Below, one piece after another: positions 57,601 to 64,000 of a stretch of DNA of 64,000 nt (position 1 is the first letter of the stretch; the number at the start of each line of letters is the position of its first letter). The DNA is taken from positions 2,480,678-2,544,677 of the forward strand of contig NC_065419.1 in the NCBI RefSeq assembly GCF_024362695.1, read 5' to 3'. The translations under genes and the position numbers were made by a program. This stretch comes from Pectinophora gossypiella. Its lineage: Eukaryota; Arthropoda; Insecta; Lepidoptera; Gelechiidae. The notes beneath the pieces are model-generated. The model had not been told where the DNA came from, ran no database searches, and saw nothing but the letters and a program-made list of their open reading frames with translations.

Positions 57601-60600
57601 GTTACATACATACATATAAAACTCACGCCTATCTCCAAAGCAAGCAAGCAGAGACTAGAATACCATTTGCTTCGATCCTGACACACTTCTCTTGCTTCCT
57701 CCACATACATCAATGCTTTTCGCGCCGGTTCAGAGTAGATCGTACAAAACCTTTTCTAAGGGCATCACCAATTTGGTTAATGTACGTCCTTCTAGGTCTT
57801 CCTCTGCCAGCCCTACCAACAACCTTACCCTGACTTAAAAGCCTCGTTTTACACAGATATTTTACACCCATAAGATTGACTAAAGTAAGACCGAGGGGGA
57901 TGAAATAAATATTATTACACAAGTATATTTTACAATCCCTCTACTTTTTTTGATAAACGTAATTTACACGTAGTTGTGAGAAACTTGTAGCTTCACGTTC
58001 ATAGTTTTGATATACACGGTACTCTTAAATTAGAATGAATGACTGTCCCCCTGGCGCTAATGCGCATGTCACTCAAATGCATCACTCACATTAGATCATT
58101 TTCATATCTCGAAGGTGTACGACAAGTGACATACAGTAAATTATTTTTGGTTTTGCACGCACTAAAGTCGAAGAAAGTATACGAATCGCTAGGCTTAAGT
58201 GGAGATGGGCAGGACACGTGTGAAGACGGGAAGACAACAGATGGACTAAGGCTGTTACTGAATGGTAGCCAAGGGATGGTATGCGATATCGAGGCAGACC
58301 ACCAGCCCGGTGATCGGATGACATTGTGAGGTACGTCGGAATGCAATGGATGAGACTTGCACAGGACCGGAAAGGATGGCGTGAAAGAGAGGAGGCCTAT
58401 AAACCTAGCAGTGGACACAAGCCTTGTAGATAGATAGATAGTGCTAAACAAATTCGAATTGAAAAGTGACCTAATAGCTGAACTTTACTATGACCTAAAA
58501 AATCATGTTTTTGTTATTTTAAATTATTTTATATTCTGTTCTGTTGCAAGGGAAAATTCACTTGATATTAACTCAGAATAACGAGCTGAATCATCCCCAT
58601 AGGGGTCATCTATTTGACCCCATGAAATACGCTATCGTGACCATTATTACTTTTGCTTCATCTTTTGTTATAGAAGACAAAAGTTCACCCTCGATCAGCT
58701 CGTTGCTTTAGATACTCTTGAGCTGACCTCAAAAACGACTTCAATTGAACATGAGTACAAGCACTTACCAATAGACATCTTTTTGGTGCCAGTGCGCGAG
58801 TCCTGCAGTGTCTTGCGAGTCTCCTTCACTCCGTTGGGGCCAATTTTGGTGCTACTTGTCGAGCTATATACCTGTAAACAAGTGAATCATCAGTATTGGA
58901 ACACGCGTTGCGACGAATCGTCGCGTCCTATTAAAATCCAAACTCCATTGCTTAACTATTGTGTGCGCCTTTTCGAAAAATGACGTTCGAATGTGATGTT
59001 TGTTAACAAAATCTAACAAAAGCTTGTTTTAATCCAGGTAAAAAATTGTGGTCTCAATTTTGACCCAGAAATAAATGAATCGAAAGAAATGGATGGTTTG
59101 TTGAAGAAACTCACGTCAAAATGTGTTTATTTTTTAATGTGGCTTATGGGGTAGGGTTGCTATAACACATAGTGTATGCTGTCTACGTGCCAATATACTT
59201 CCACATTTATCTATTTAAATAGTATTTAAGGAATCCCAACCCCAGTCCACTCTGTCCATCTGTCACTCTTAAACTACTGAACCGATTTAGATGAAATTTG
59301 GTATGCACTTATATATAGTTTTTATCCTGAAAATGACCTCCTAAGAGGATTAAAAGTCCACATTGGTGGAAAGGGGGAGTAAGGACATAAATGGACTTCT
59401 CATCCAAAATGAATGACCTTAATAACAGCGAGCGAAATCACGGAAGAAGCATGTTAAATTTCATAGCACATGAGAAGGGTTTCACGCTCTCATGGTGTGA
59501 TTTCCCTTGGCAACGGAGAAATCAATTGCTGGTTGGCAAAGCCGGTATCATGTATATCATATCAGGCTTTTAGTTTATAATATTATCTAGATGAACAATC
59601 CTTTGCCTAAGGGATAGGTACACGAAAGCACCTATGAGCCTGGCATGATCACTCAGGGTGTGAACACCCAGGCCTCGTTAAAAAATAGAATCAGAATCAT
59701 TTATTCAACGTAATTATCATGGATAAAGTTGTTGAAGGTCAATGTAACATTTTTGAATTTACGTCATTTCACAAGGTGTTATGGCTGAGGAGAAGAAATG
59801 ACAAGAAACTGCAACAGCAACACATCTTTTAAATCAACGAGGGTACATTACAAGTTATTTAATAACTAGAGGAACACATTCAATACCAGACATTTTAGAA
59901 AAAATAATAATAATAACAGCAATAGAAGACCATACCTGTGGGTTGCCACCAGGTCCACTAGACATGACGACAGTGCTACTGCTGAAGGAACTGCCAGTAC
60001 CCATCCCGTCGAGGTCCCCTGTTGTAATAATAATACATATTAATATATGCAGTAGGTCACTTCCTTGGAGGAGCGGCAGTCAATAGTGACGCGCTATGTG
60101 TTAGCAGTGATGGAAATCAAACCACAGAATTTTTCTTATATTATAGAATATGTTAAAACTTTTATGGACATGACTACCTACCTGTCTTTATTAAACCTTT
60201 CATTCACAATAGTATATAATACTTGGGATATTGGCTGTTAACAATGAGTCTGTGAAGTGTTAATTTGGATATGACTAACTCAAAATCTCATAATTGGGTA
60301 GTTTACTGGGTCAAAGATAAGTTATGAAATTCTGATTACTAAATAAAGACAGATCTAAAAGTGACAATTAAGGTTATCTTTTTTGTATTTAACTTACATA
60401 CATACATACATAAACTCACGCCCGTAATCCCTAATGGGGTGGGCAGAGCCACAAGTAATCAAAGACAACTTGCAGCCACTGTTGATACGAAGTCCAAAGA
60501 TGGATATGATGAACCTTATGGTGATAAGGGATCAGCCTATCGCCCATAACATTAGTCCATCATGTTATAAAGAATATGTAATAATAAGTACAACATTTTG

Positions 60601-62108
60601 CAACATTTTTCTATGATATCACTGAGCTTTTTCATACAAATTCCGTAGAATGTCATGTTTTGACATTTTGTAAAAAGTAACTGATTTGACTAGACTATTA
60701 AAGTGTATCAACAGTAACTTATGAATATAATATAATATGTTCTTCATTACTATGGAACCTACAATTAATTTGTTTATTTAAATTGATTTTATAACTACAA
60801 ATTTCTTAAAACTAAAAAATACAATCTACTTTCTGATTGAATACCTACCAATAAATACCAAATTAACTCTTCATTATAAAAAAAATAGAACTGTATGGGA
60901 GCTGGTAATGTCTCTAAATGAAATCAATGCACTTAATACAAATAATTACAGGTAAATTATTTCATAAAAATGTAAAACTTAAGAACAAAAATTACTAACA
61001 TCACATATAATAATATTATTTATTTATTTATTTATTTATTAGTAATAGGTAAGTATTTTTTTATCTTGTATTATTATTAGACTCATGAAAAGCTTGTTTT
61101 ATGATAGTATAACCAATTTTATAAAATCTTAGCGTGAAAAACACTGATAACTTGTGGATTCCACATGAATTACGTCATTTATATCTTACTTGTGTGCAGA
61201 GCAGCCCCGTAGCCAGGGTTAGAGGTCCGGGGTAGCAACACATGTGACGGATGGTTAACCATTTCAGCTTTATTTGAACAAAAATAATACAATATTTATA
61301 TGTTCTAGAATTACAAGGGTTGTTTTGCAATTATATTTTTTTTAGGAAATGGTTAGTCCTTTGAGCAGTGGGACACTTCCAGCTTTAATTGTTAAACAAG
61401 ATAAGATTTTTCCAGATTAAATATTTTTGGAAAATCTATTTTTTTGTTTTGTTTGTGTATTCATAACCCTATAATTGTTACAAACAGGGATTTAGAGACA
61501 TGGTCATACTCAAAATCAAATTATGGTCAGGCAATCAGCCAATCTACCTAGCATTTTGGGAAAATTACCAATTAAAAAAAATCGGATTGATTACCCATAC
61601 ACAGGGATAAAGAGCACTAGTTCAGTATTTTCATTTTTAAACTGTCTGATGATTTTGAGAATGACCACAAAAAAAACTGAAAGACCAGATATAAAAACAT
61701 ACCTGAGAAGAGTCTGTTGAGCGACGGCATCTGAGGCATGAAGGGCATAAGCGAGGAGCCGTGACGGGGCCCTCCGATTGCCAATGGCCCTCCGCCCCCG
61801 AGCATACCGAACGGATCCGAGAACAACGAGTTCATCATGTTGTTCATCTGCCGCATGTGACGCATATGCGACCTAACAAGAGCAACACAATTACATTTCA
61901 ATTACAACAAATCACGAAATAACCAACCACACTTTTCTATTGAACTTTCACGGGAAAAAACTTTACTAAAATTGCGTTTCAATACTAGTAGAAGTGGCTT
62001 TACTAGTTGAGTTGAAATTTGAAGAAAACGTACAGAAATAAAAACAAAATCTCACCCAAAAAATGGATCGTCTTCCACGTCGGCCATCAAAGATCCGAAT
62101 AGAGACAT
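48442..62108 (-). CDS. Mlf: Myeloid leukemia factor, complete, 7 exons, 269 aa
   Basis: Exons (- strand order): 62108-62056, 61872-61703, 60018-59936, 58871-58769, 52448-52328, 51029-50913, 48604-48442. All introns are GT-AG and the phases fit, giving 810 nt. The protein starts MSLFGSLMADVEDDPFFG, has a Met-rich segment (about residues 20-70, MRHMRQMNNMMNSLFSDPFG), then the conserved MLF core (about 86-178). That core includes TVVMSSGPGG, GVKETRKTLQDSRTG, HHIGERAHLIE and EERQEFINIEEEEAEDFDREF. The tail (178-269) is Ala/Pro/Arg-rich with a short STDRY repeat. It is close in layout to Drosophila Mlf. In flies that protein shuttles between nucleus and cytoplasm, works with the DnaJ-1 chaperone to stabilise the RUNX factor Lozenge, binds DREF and lessens polyglutamine toxicity. 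The gene has no close partner. An LTR element lies about 660 bp upstream. Confidence 0.93.
48781..49010 (+). repeat. LINE 3' end-like repeat (Mlf intron 6)
   Basis: GAGGCGAAGGACAGGAGTCC, ACTACTCTGGGCGCC and AGTACTGCGGGGCGG; shared with 10275-10395. Confidence 0.5.
49514..49744. mobile_element. MITE-H copy (full length)
   Basis: TACAGGGTGTTAGTGATATCG and GTCACTGACACCCTGTA are inverted over about 90 bp each side. Confidence 0.75.
50205..50640. mobile_element. MITE-J interrupted by a second MITE
   Basis: Outer: GTACGGTCATGAGTACTAAT to about 50640, ending degenerate. Inner: 50233-50559, starting GTCACCGTAAAATTGTAAAT and ending in its exact inverse. The inner inverted repeats are perfect for about 41 bp and ATAT flanks both sides. 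Confidence 0.75.
50697..50853. mobile_element. MITE-J copy, adjacent to Mlf exon 6
   Basis: GTACGGTCGCGAGTATC and TTGCTCATGACTGTAC. It ends 60 bp from the Mlf exon 6 donor. Confidence 0.7.
50913..51029 (-). CDS. Mlf: Mlf exon 6 (GC-rich, Ala/Pro/Arg tail)
   Basis: The acceptor is TATTGCAG|G and the donor CCAA|GTCAGT. It encodes REFQVKAGAAGRAG to LPPAPSA (residues 177-215). Its GC content is far above that of the surrounding AT-rich introns. REF continues the conserved core; the rest looks disordered. Confidence 0.85.
51090..51402 (-). mobile_element. SINE-A copy (Mlf intron 5)
   Basis: CTTCTTCTTCTATCGAG through CCTTCCGAAGCACGG to AACCACTGGACCACGGAGG. Confidence 0.8.
51607..52045 (-). mobile_element. 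SINE-A copy then SINE-E fragment
   Basis: 51607-51938 is SINE-A, ending CAACCACTGGACCACGGAG. 51945-52045 is a SINE-E tail (CCCAATTGGGGTAGTCAG). Confidence 0.75.
52328..52448 (-). CDS. Mlf: Mlf exon 5
   Basis: The acceptor is GTACTCCAG|GT and the donor GACAG|GTATGA. It encodes HHIGERAHLIEREQNLYSGD to EEEEAEDFD (residues 138-176), the most conserved MLF stretch. A palindromic MITE-H starts only about 16 bp upstream of this acceptor, at the end of a 6.3-kb intron. Confidence 0.93.
52465..52960. mobile_element. Two adjacent MITE-H palindromes
   Basis: 52465-52695 and 52724-52960 each have ACATCGTAACGAA at the left, TTCGTTACG at the right, and long inverted arms around AT-rich centres. The first starts 16 bp upstream of the Mlf exon 5 acceptor. 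Confidence 0.8.
52985..53092 (+). repeat. SINE-A core and tail fragment
   Basis: TTCGGAAGGCACGTTAAGC to CTCACAACCTATACGATAAG. Confidence 0.75.
53309..53535. mobile_element. MITE-M copy
   Basis: GGGCAACCATGCGCAACGTG and, inverted, GGGCCAACAACATGAGCAAAG; ATCGATT words are frequent inside. A second copy in reverse is at 57056-57289. Confidence 0.65.
53536..53919. other. Mlf intron 4; nothing identified
   Basis: A T-rich tract at 53710-53730 and unique sequence. Confidence 0.35.
53920..54165 (-). mobile_element. SINE-A copy
   Basis: ACATGGCTCATGTAACGAC to CGAACCACTGGACCACGGAGG. The overlapping frames 54062-54377 are spurious. Confidence 0.8.
54403..54420 (+). repeat. Short TTAGG run
   Basis: Three copies of TTAGG followed by TTA, the insect telomere word, within an intron. 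Confidence 0.6.
54548..54910. mobile_element. MITE-K copy (full length)
   Basis: CTCGATTCCTGCAAACACC and GGTGTCTGCAGGAATCGGG are inverted ends; the arms continue through TTTAAGTTATACCTGTCATT. Confidence 0.75.
55150..55440 (+). mobile_element. SINE-B copy (diverged)
   Basis: TGCTCAGTTGGAAGAACGC, B box ACGTTCGAAAC, then CATGTGCTCGGCTGTGAAGG and TATTGGGCTGG. Confidence 0.7.
55441..55720. other. Mlf intron 4; nothing identified
   Basis: No repeat or gene that I can name. Confidence 0.3.
55721..55990 (-). mobile_element. SINE-A copy, head truncated
   Basis: TCTTCTATCGTGTGGGTTG through CCGGGACCAACGGCTTAACG to TATGTCCCCACCAGGATTC. Confidence 0.8.
56469..56756. mobile_element. MITE-I split by a truncated SINE-B
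   Basis: Left arm 56469-56533 (AGTAGCAATATTGCTATTTG) and right arm 56693-56756 (AATTGCAATATTGC...AATCCCCC) are separated by SINE-B (-) 56534-56692. ACATGCGCAAATGTC at 56519-56533 and ACATGCGCAAATATC at 56693-56707 are the target duplication. Confidence 0.8.
56762..57055 (-). mobile_element. SINE-D relic with internal duplication
   Basis: GACAGTCTCACAAGGTGAT occurs twice (about 56764 and 56996), each followed by ACAATGT and a reversed B box, so two SINE-D heads lie in tandem around one core. Confidence 0.65.
57056..57289. mobile_element. MITE-M copy (reverse)
   Basis: GGGCAAAACATTCGCAACGTG and TTGGCCC ends, ATCGAT words inside. It interrupts the SINE-D remnant: CTAACGACCACGGAAGCGCC follows at 57300 and also occurs at 56834. 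Confidence 0.65.
57470..57605 (+). repeat. Element G fragment and MITE-L end
   Basis: CATGCCCGTAATGGGGTTGG to AGTCCTAAGG (element G), then CTAGTTTCCAACTAGTCAAA (MITE-L). Confidence 0.6.
57610..57860 (-). pseudogene. LINE polymerase C-terminal relic
   Basis: The minus frame reads GRAGRGRPRRTYINQIGDAL then RSTLNRREKH, followed in another frame by VEEAREVCQDRSKW. This order is seen at the end of many lepidopteran LINE ORF2 proteins. At least one frameshift. Confidence 0.6.
58191..58435 (+). pseudogene. LINE reverse transcriptase C-terminal relic
   Basis: The plus frame from 58191 reads RLKWRWAGHV, stop, RREDNRWTKAVTEW, stop, PRDGMRYRGRPPARWSDDIV, then GMQWMRLAQDRKGW. This is the classical LINE C-terminal block, broken by two in-frame stops. 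Confidence 0.8.
58553..58615. repeat. MITE-H arm fragment
   Basis: GGAAAATTCACTTGATATTA to GCTGAATCATCCCC. Confidence 0.55.
58769..58871 (-). CDS. Mlf: Mlf exon 4
   Basis: The acceptor is TGTTTACAG|GTA and the donor ATTG|GTAAGT. It encodes VYSSTSSTKIGPNGVKETRK to KKMSI (residues 103-136), a hallmark MLF segment. Confidence 0.93.
58872..59687. other. Mlf intron 3; nothing firm
   Basis: 59265-59370 contains ACCGATTTAGATGAAATTTGG, a word common in lepidopteran TE ends. The rest is unique. Confidence 0.4.
59688..59900 (+). repeat. LINE 3' end-like repeat (pair with 22185-22400)
   Basis: AGAATCATTTATTCAACG to ATTCAATACCAGACATTTT, almost the same as the 22.2-kb copy. It ends 36 bp from Mlf exon 3. 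Confidence 0.65.
59936..60018 (-). CDS. Mlf: Mlf exon 3
   Basis: The acceptor is TTACAACAG|GG and the donor CCACAG|GTATGG. It encodes GDLDGMGTGSSFSSSTVVM to GGNPQ (residues 75-102), the start of the conserved MLF core with the SSGPGG turn. Confidence 0.92.
60296..60698. mobile_element. MITE-L split by element G (Mlf intron 2)
   Basis: MITE-L: GGGTAGTTTACTGGG...GTATTTAAC and AATAATAAGTACAACATTTTG...AGTAACTGATTTGAC. Element G at about 60393-60570 (CATACATAAACTCACGCCC to AACATTAGTCCATC) sits in between. Confidence 0.75.
60699..61702. other. Mlf intron 2; nothing identified
   Basis: AT-rich with a (TTTA)n run at 61017-61042. No gene. Confidence 0.35.
61703..61872 (-). CDS. Mlf: Mlf exon 2 (Met-rich segment)
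   Basis: The acceptor is CTTGTTAG|G and the donor TTCTCAG|GTATG. It encodes SHMRHMRQMNNMMNSLFSDP to NRLFS (residues 19-74), with a GGGG run and many Met, as in fly Mlf. Confidence 0.92.
62056..62108 (-). CDS. Mlf: Mlf exon 1 (start codon)
   Basis: ATG at 62108-62106 in context AAAATATG opens MSLFGSLMADVEDDPFF, the usual MLF amino terminus. The donor is GG|GTGAGA, phase 2. Confidence 0.9.
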
Positions 62109-62766
62109 ATTTTCAGCAATCACGGGACACAGACAAAAATAAGCAGTTGTAAAAGGTTAGCAAAACAATTAATATGCTGGGAAATTCACAGATTTCGCTA
62201 AAAACACACGCGTGCTTTCGCTGTACGAAAAAAATCGAAATCTCTAGCAACTCGCGAAACCTTGTTCGACAACAATAGCAGCTGTCAAACTGTGTAGAGA
62301 TGTGCACTCATTACTTACCTTACTCTACGACCAGTTATCGGTATTCTCTAGTGTCAATATAAAGTTGCCTATTCACGACCTGATTTAATATCGTATAATA
62401 AAACTCACCTTCTATATATATCAACATATATTTATTCATTCCTCTTCTTTAAACATAATACTCTTAAGCTTCTTATCCAATTTTATAAACATCCATGACA
62501 AACCCAAAAACAATTCCCCGTCTACCAACATTTTACTTTTAAACCGTATTTCTAATTCCGGCCAGTGTTGCAATCTCACGTAAACATTTTACTCGTGAGA
62601 TTTTACTCGATTGGAATCGACCTTACACTCGTCCATCCTGACACAGTGCATGTCCTCATGCACTATATCTAAATTTAAATGACCTTACACTCGGTCGGTG
62701 GATAAATTCAACTAAATAGTTACAATAAAATTGAAAAAGAAAACATACTCAAAATTAAATACTTAT
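62109..62766 (-). promoter_or_regulatory. Mlf 5' UTR and promoter side
   Basis: The 658 bp between the Mlf ATG and the LTR have no repeat that I recognise. They must contain the 5' UTR and proximal promoter unless there is a further non-coding exon. No clear TATA box is visible. Confidence 0.4.
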
Positions 62767-63222
62767 TGTGACACGGTGCTCTGTGTCGGTAGAGTTCGGG
62801 GTTCGGTGCGTGAATTTCCTCACGGTCTCTCCAGGGTGGCAGAATGAAACAGTCCAGGTGGTGATACGAAAGGTCCGCGTTTATTATCTAAACGAGAGGT
62901 ACACTTCACAGTAACACTAGTGATTCTAATGTAGGAGCAACAAACAATATTATTTAATACAGTCTCTCACATAAAATTGGGAAATACGGATAATTAGAAA
63001 ATTATAACAGAATAGCGTCAACCATTTCAAGTACGCTCAAACACGGAATCTAGCGGGGAGCCGAATCTCGCGCCGTCCAATCAGCGTGCCGGGCGCGGGC
63101 CGCGCGGCCGGCGCGCGTGCGCGTTGCGGTAGCGTCGATTTAGACGCGACGCGATTGGAGGGTGCGACCTGAGGGGGTGAAGTGTGCGGCGGAGGGGAAT
63201 TTAAAGATCGGCGCGCTACACA
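62767..63222 (-). repeat. 3' LTR (456 bp)
   Basis: On the minus strand it begins TGTGTAGCGCGCC and ends GTGTCACA, so it has TG...CA ends. A TTTAAAT TATA-like box (near 63200) and an AATAAA (near 62880) are correctly ordered inside. The partner LTR is outside the window, so the length cannot be cross-checked. Confidence 0.7.
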
Positions 63223-64000
63223 CTCCTCCTCTAAGCTACAAGAGCGTCCCGCTCGTGGCTTAGCAAAAACATGTGGCGCGTCATGTGTGCGTGTATGTGT
63301 CAGGGTCTCCCTATCCCTAATACGAGGCCGTCCTCGCAGCCTACGGGGCTGAACGGGCTGAGTGTCACTCGACTGGGGACCTGAAAACAAGGACATGTCC
63401 GAAGAATGAAAACGACCTAACAACTGTCCATCTTGGTCGGCAATCTCGAACGTGGTAGGACTAAGGACACGCTTAACAACATAAGGGCCATCACGTCGTG
63501 GCATAAACTTCTTTGTCAAACCCTTCTGGGCATTACTCAGAGCATGAGTAGTAAGAAGAACGAGGTCACCTTCTGCATAAACAGGGGACGGGCGACGAGA
63601 GGCATCGGAAGTGTCCTTCCGAGAATCCTGCTGCTTCTCGACACGATCGCGAATCTCCTGGAGCGAACTGACAAACCTGGTCAGGTAAGGCGTAACCTGG
63701 GGAACATAATTGTCCTTTTCTAAGACGGCTCTGAGGTCGTGATGGGCGTCAAAGGGAGTACGCATCTCCCGCGCAAACATCATATAAGACGGTGTCAAAC
63801 CGGTGGTACTGCACGTCGCAGTATTCAAAGCAAAACGGACCTGAGGCAAGTACTTCGACCAAGCACGATGCTCAGTTTTAACCAGCATAGCCAACTGAAT
63901 TTTCATATCCCGGTTCTTCCTTTCGGCGGGATTGGCTTCCGGGTGGTATAAGGGAATCAAATTCTGCTTAATCCCAAGAATGTGCATGCATTGCTGCATA
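63037..64000 (-). CDS. pol: Ty3/gypsy pol polyprotein, integrase C-terminal part (partial, at least 320 codons)
   Basis: The frame is open from the window edge to a stop at 63037-63039. Residues 18-30 (YHPEANPAERKNR) match the end of the integrase DDE core; the catalytic Glu is likely residue 26. The core continues through FALNTATCSTTGLTPS, and YAEGDLVLL followed by RRDGPYVVKRVLSPTTFEI (about 141-186) is the GPY/F module typical of Ty3/gypsy integrases. An RGRPRI motif near 223-228 resembles an AT-hook. From residue 260 (63222) the frame runs into the 3' LTR for 61 codons, adding a basic Pro/Ala tail. The visible frame has no interruption. Integrase inserts element cDNA into chromosomes. Confidence 0.85.
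   Translation of the reverse strand, partial: MQQCMHILGIKQNLIPLYHPEANPAERKNRDMKIQLAMLVKTEHRAWSKYLPQVRFALNTATCSTTGLTPSYMMFAREMRTPFDAHHDLRAVLEKDNYVPQVTPYLTRFVSSLQEIRDRVEKQQDSRKDTSDASRRPSPVYAEGDLVLLTTHALSNAQKGLTKKFMPRRDGPYVVKRVLSPTTFEIADQDGQLLGRFHSSDMSLFSGPQSSDTQPVQPRRLRGRPRIRDRETLTHTRTHDAPHVFAKPRAGRSCSLEEECVARRSLNSPPPHTSPPQVAPSNRVASKSTLPQRARAPAARPAPGTLIGRREIRLPARFRV
63223..63236 (-). promoter_or_regulatory. Polypurine tract of the LTR element
   Basis: AGAGGAGGAG on the minus strand lies directly before the TGTG of the LTR, the expected plus-strand priming site. It sits inside the pol frame (SLEEE). Confidence 0.65.

Larger units (their letters stand above)
62767..64000 (-). mobile_element. Ty3/gypsy LTR retrotransposon, 3' part (runs off the window)
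   Basis: Integrase end, purine tract and 3' LTR in order on the minus strand. The integrase frame is open to the window edge, suggesting a young copy. It lies in the same orientation as Mlf and directly upstream of it. The 5' LTR, gag, protease and RT lie outside. Confidence 0.85.

Noticed and set aside
58783..58983. Plus-strand 66-codon frame.
   Set aside because: It is the antisense shadow of Mlf exon 4.

Overview
The window is animal nuclear DNA, almost certainly from a moth or butterfly. It is AT-rich, its two host genes have many short coding exons split by GT-AG introns, and it is packed with repeats of lepidopteran type. These include Helitrons ending in CTAG, several SINE families, palindromic MITEs, LINE relics and one Ty3/gypsy LTR element. 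I see no bacterial genes, CRISPR arrays or operons.

Host gene 1 (+ strand, about 26.9-38.7 kb) has five confident coding exons (27505-27753, 28276-28471, 31494-31698, 32488-32647, 38571-38738) and a probable 5' exon ending at 27027. I do not recognise the protein by name. Its Cys-His-Asp pattern resembles the arylamine N-acetyltransferase/transglutaminase-like fold. Host gene 2 (- strand, 62108 down to 48442) is a complete seven-exon myeloid leukemia factor (Mlf) gene encoding 269 residues. The two genes converge across about 9.7 kb of repeat-rich intergenic DNA. At the right edge, 62767 to the window end holds the 3' LTR and integrase end of a Ty3/gypsy element. It lies on the same strand as Mlf, about 660 bp upstream of the Mlf start codon.

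Regions: 1-2.4 kb, LINE 3' ends and repeat fragments; 2.4-5.4 kb, mostly unique with one dead reverse transcriptase; 5.4-16.3 kb, dense SINEs and MITEs; 17.3-19.9 kb, a Helitron carrying a 134-bp tandem array; 20-25.6 kb, SINEs and LINE tails; 26.7-38.7 kb, gene 1; 38.7-48.4 kb, intergenic repeats; 48.4-62.1 kb, Mlf; 62.1-64 kb, promoter side and LTR element.

Repeat names used below are my own. SINE-A and SINE-D have a tRNA-like head with GTGGTCCAGTGGTT and different tails. SINE-B has a tRNA-like head with TAGCCCAGTTGGTAGAACG. SINE-C is a poly(A)-tailed element ending ATAAGTCACGTC-A(n). SINE-E carries ACTTAGTTCATC. SINE-F has a tRNA-like plus 5S-rRNA-like head. Element G carries ACTCACGCCCGTAATCC. 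MITE-H has terminal repeats ACAGGGTGTTAGTGACATCG, MITE-I has AGCAATATTGCTATTTG, MITE-J has GTACGGTCATGAGCA, MITE-K has CATCTAATTTTATTTTAAG, MITE-L has GGGTAGTTTCCAACTA and MITE-M has GGGCAACATGCGCAACG. Many copies are nested inside one another, several with visible target-site duplications, so the order of insertion can be read.

The most interesting signals are the unnamed gene with a possible catalytic triad, a short core sequence shared by three SINE families with different heads, the tRNA/5S composite SINE, the Helitron tandem array, and MITEs that abut 3' splice sites in both host genes.
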